Below, one piece after another: positions 5,908 to 7,345 of a stretch of 7,345 bases of DNA (positions within the stretch are counted from its first letter, which is position 1; every line of letters starts with the position of its first letter). The stretch covers positions 1-7,345 of the forward strand of contig JABGRG010000148.1 of the NCBI GenBank assembly GCA_018648445.1. The letters run 5' to 3'. The translations under genes were made by a program, and so were the position numbers. The stretch comes from Rhodospirillales bacterium (lineage in GTDB: Bacteria; Pseudomonadota; Alphaproteobacteria; Rhodospirillales_A; JACZKS01). The notes under the pieces were generated by a model. That model saw only the letters and a list, made by a program, of their open reading frames with translations, had not been told where the DNA came from and did not search any database.

Positions 5908-6840
5908 TCAGCCTTTGCTATACGGCTGGCCTATCGCTGCTGGGCCTTGGCTTTTTCCGCCCACCACGACAAGGATGGCCAGCGTCAAAACATACGGGAA
6001 CATAAGCATGAACTGATGGGGCACGGCCAACCCGGCCGCTTGTCCCCGGAACTGGAGAGCGTCCGCGCCACCGAAAATCAAACAAGCTATGAGCGCGCCG
6101 ACGGGGTTCCAACGCGCGAATATCACGGCCGCGAGCGCTATAAACCCTCGTCCTGCAACCATCTCATCTTGGAAAAAGTGAAGCTGTCCAAGAGACAGGA
6201 ATGCGCCGCCAGCGCCCGCGAGCGCGCCGGACAGGATGACCGCAATGTACCGTGTGCGGAGCGGGTTAATACCGACCGTTGCGGAAGCTTCCGGGTGTTC
6301 TCCTACAGAGGTAATCATCAACCCCCATCTCGTACGGAAAAGTATGACCCACATAATGGGCACGAGCAGCAGCGCGACATATACCAGGGAGTGCTGCTGG
6401 AAAAGGATGGGGCCGATGAGAGGGATATCTGAGAGATAAGGAACTGAAACCGGTTCAAAATGCGGAACGACCCGCTGCTGGTCCTTCAGTCCAAACACGA
6501 TGCGTATCAGGAAACTGCTGAGCCCGACCCCAATCAAGTTGATCGCGGCACCCGAGACAATTTGATTGGCCTTGAGGGAAATGGAAACGAACGCGTGAAT
6601 CCATGCGATGAGCCCTCCGATCAAGATACCTGTGAACAGGCCGAACCATGCGGACCCCGAGAACCACGCACCGAACACACCGATAAGTGCCGCCATCAAC
6701 ATTGTGCCTTCCAGGCCAATATTAATGACGCCGGCGCGTTCATTCAGGATCCCGCCCAGGGTCGCAAAAAGTAGCGGGGTCGTAAGTCGAAGTGTGGCAC
6801 TGAAAAAATCTGCATCGAGGACACTGAAGAAGGCTTCCAT
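5908..6840 (-). CDS. ABC transporter permease, nucleoside/simple-sugar type (NupQ/YufQ-like)
   Basis: The 310-residue product is a polytopic inner-membrane protein with long hydrophobic stretches throughout, of the BPD_transp_2 family (RbsC/NupQ-like). Family landmarks are TPLLFATLGGILNERAGV (21-38) running into INIGLEG (39-45) at the first membrane helices, and the cytoplasmic ATPase-coupling loop VGEHPEASATVGINPLRTRY (179-198) followed by LSGALAGAGGAFLSLG. This subfamily pairs two different permeases with a twin-cassette ATPase and a BMP-type lipoprotein, and imports nucleosides or related compounds. The ATG at 6840 follows the upstream permease stop by 6 bases. The Shine-Dalgarno TAAGGA overlaps that stop codon, indicating translational coupling and a heterodimeric channel. 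The ligand is unknown; the following enzymes suggest an aromatic or heterocyclic compound rather than a sugar. Confidence 0.92.
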   Translation of the reverse strand: MEAFFSVLDADFFSATLRLTTPLLFATLGGILNERAGVINIGLEGTMLMAALIGVFGAWFSGSAWFGLFTGILIGGLIAWIHAFVSISLKANQIVSGAAINLIGVGLSSFLIRIVFGLKDQQRVVPHFEPVSVPYLSDIPLIGPILFQQHSLVYVALLLVPIMWVILFRTRWGLMITSVGEHPEASATVGINPLRTRYIAVILSGALAGAGGAFLSLGQLHFFQDEMVAGRGFIALAAVIFARWNPVGALIACLIFGGADALQFRGQAAGLAVPHQFMLMFPYVLTLAILVVVGGKSQGPAAIGQPYSKG

Positions 6841-6846
6841 AATTCC

Positions 6847-7345
6847 TTAGGCCCCCTTCTCTTGTTGGCGTTGTCGGTACCACTGCAATATTCCGGCGCC
6901 GAGAATGAACAGGATGACCGTTCCCTGGATAACCAGGACCAATGATGTGGGCAGTCCCGTTGTCCGCTGCATCTGATTGGCGCCGATACGCAACGCCGCA
7001 AAAAGGAATGCCGCGAAAATGACGCCGATCGGGTCAGACCGGCCCAGGAACGCGACAGCAATGCCATCGAAGCCATATCCGGGTGAGAAAAAGTCCAGCA
7101 GGCGGTATTGGCTGCCGATAATCTCGACAGTCCCCGCAAGCCCGGCCAGTCCGCCGCTTATACTCATGGCGCCGAACATGAAACGATTCACGGGAATTCC
7201 TGCGAATCGAGCGGCGCCTTCGGATCTGCCAACCGTACGAAGCCTTAGTCCGAATGGCGTGCGCCACAGGAGATAGGCGATAAAAATTGCGCAGCCGACG
7301 GCGATAAGGATGCCTATTGCAAGGTCCGATTTCGGATCGATTATC
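6847..7345 (-). CDS. ABC transporter permease, nucleoside/simple-sugar type (NupP/YufP-like), C-terminal part; 5' end outside window
   Basis: The - strand frame is open from the right edge to a TAA at 6849-6847, giving 165 visible residues. A GTG at 7191 is an internal Val, not a start: upstream codons continue the family motif FGLRLRTVGRSEGAARFAGI, the cytoplasmic loop that contacts the transport ATPase. After it come VNRFMFGAMSISGGLAGLAG and several hydrophobic helices, GVIFAAFLFAALRIGAN and LVLVIQGTVILFILGAG, then a charged tail RQRQQEKGA. NupP-type permeases are about 350-370 residues, so roughly the N-terminal half lies beyond the window. The second permease starts 6 bases after the stop. 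The ATPase and substrate-binding lipoprotein genes probably lie further to the right, but that is inference from usual gene order. Confidence 0.92.
   Translation of the reverse strand, partial: IIDPKSDLAIGILIAVGCAIFIAYLLWRTPFGLRLRTVGRSEGAARFAGIPVNRFMFGAMSISGGLAGLAGTVEIIGSQYRLLDFFSPGYGFDGIAVAFLGRSDPIGVIFAAFLFAALRIGANQMQRTTGLPTSLVLVIQGTVILFILGAGILQWYRQRQQEKGA

Noticed and set aside
5872..6432. 186-codon + strand frame over the permease
   Set aside because: It is highly charged and has no domain, while the opposite strand gives a clear ABC permease with family motifs and membrane helices.

Overview
The window is bacterial chromosome, most likely from an alphaproteobacterium, possibly Rhodospirillales-like. 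This rests on high GC in the left third, a Lon-related protease beside an envelope lipoprotein, and an aerobic xanthine-dehydrogenase/CoxL-type enzyme beside a nucleoside-type ABC transporter. The lineage is inferred from gene style only. No rRNA, CRISPR array, insertion sequence, integrase or phage gene is visible.

Left part (1-2371): the 3' end of a LonH/YcbZ-type Lon-like protease runs on the + strand (stop at 862-864). It converges on a 383-codon lipoprotein gene on the - strand (907-2058) that ends in a degenerate OmpA-like domain. A GC-rich hairpin (881-902) lies between them. A 236-base gap then leads to a complete tRNA-Arg(ACG) with encoded CCA (2295-2371, + strand).

Right part (2372-7345): four - strand genes are read from the right edge towards the tRNA. 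They are the C-terminal part of an ABC permease (6847-7345), a second permease (5908-6840), an amidohydrolase of the gamma-resorcylate decarboxylase type (4813-5772), and a form-II CoxL-like molybdopterin-binding subunit (2474-4795, or from a GTG at 4801). The two permeases are coupled by a 6-base gap. The decarboxylase and hydroxylase genes are also tightly spaced. A 135-base gap with a perfect TTGATG-T-CATCAA dyad separates the two pairs.

Together the right-hand genes look like a small catabolic unit: import of a nucleoside- or heterocycle-like compound, molybdenum-dependent hydroxylation, and non-oxidative decarboxylation (or hydrolysis) of an aromatic or heteroaromatic acid. The substrate cannot be read from sequence. 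The FAD and Fe-S subunits that the hydroxylase normally needs, and the transporter's ATPase and binding protein, are not in the window.

The strongest larger-scale signal is compositional. Hand-counted 60-base lines left of the tRNA are 67-87% GC, while those counted to its right are 50-52%. The change falls around the tRNA-Arg, a common integration site, so the catabolic cluster may be horizontally acquired. I see no clearly new biological system here.
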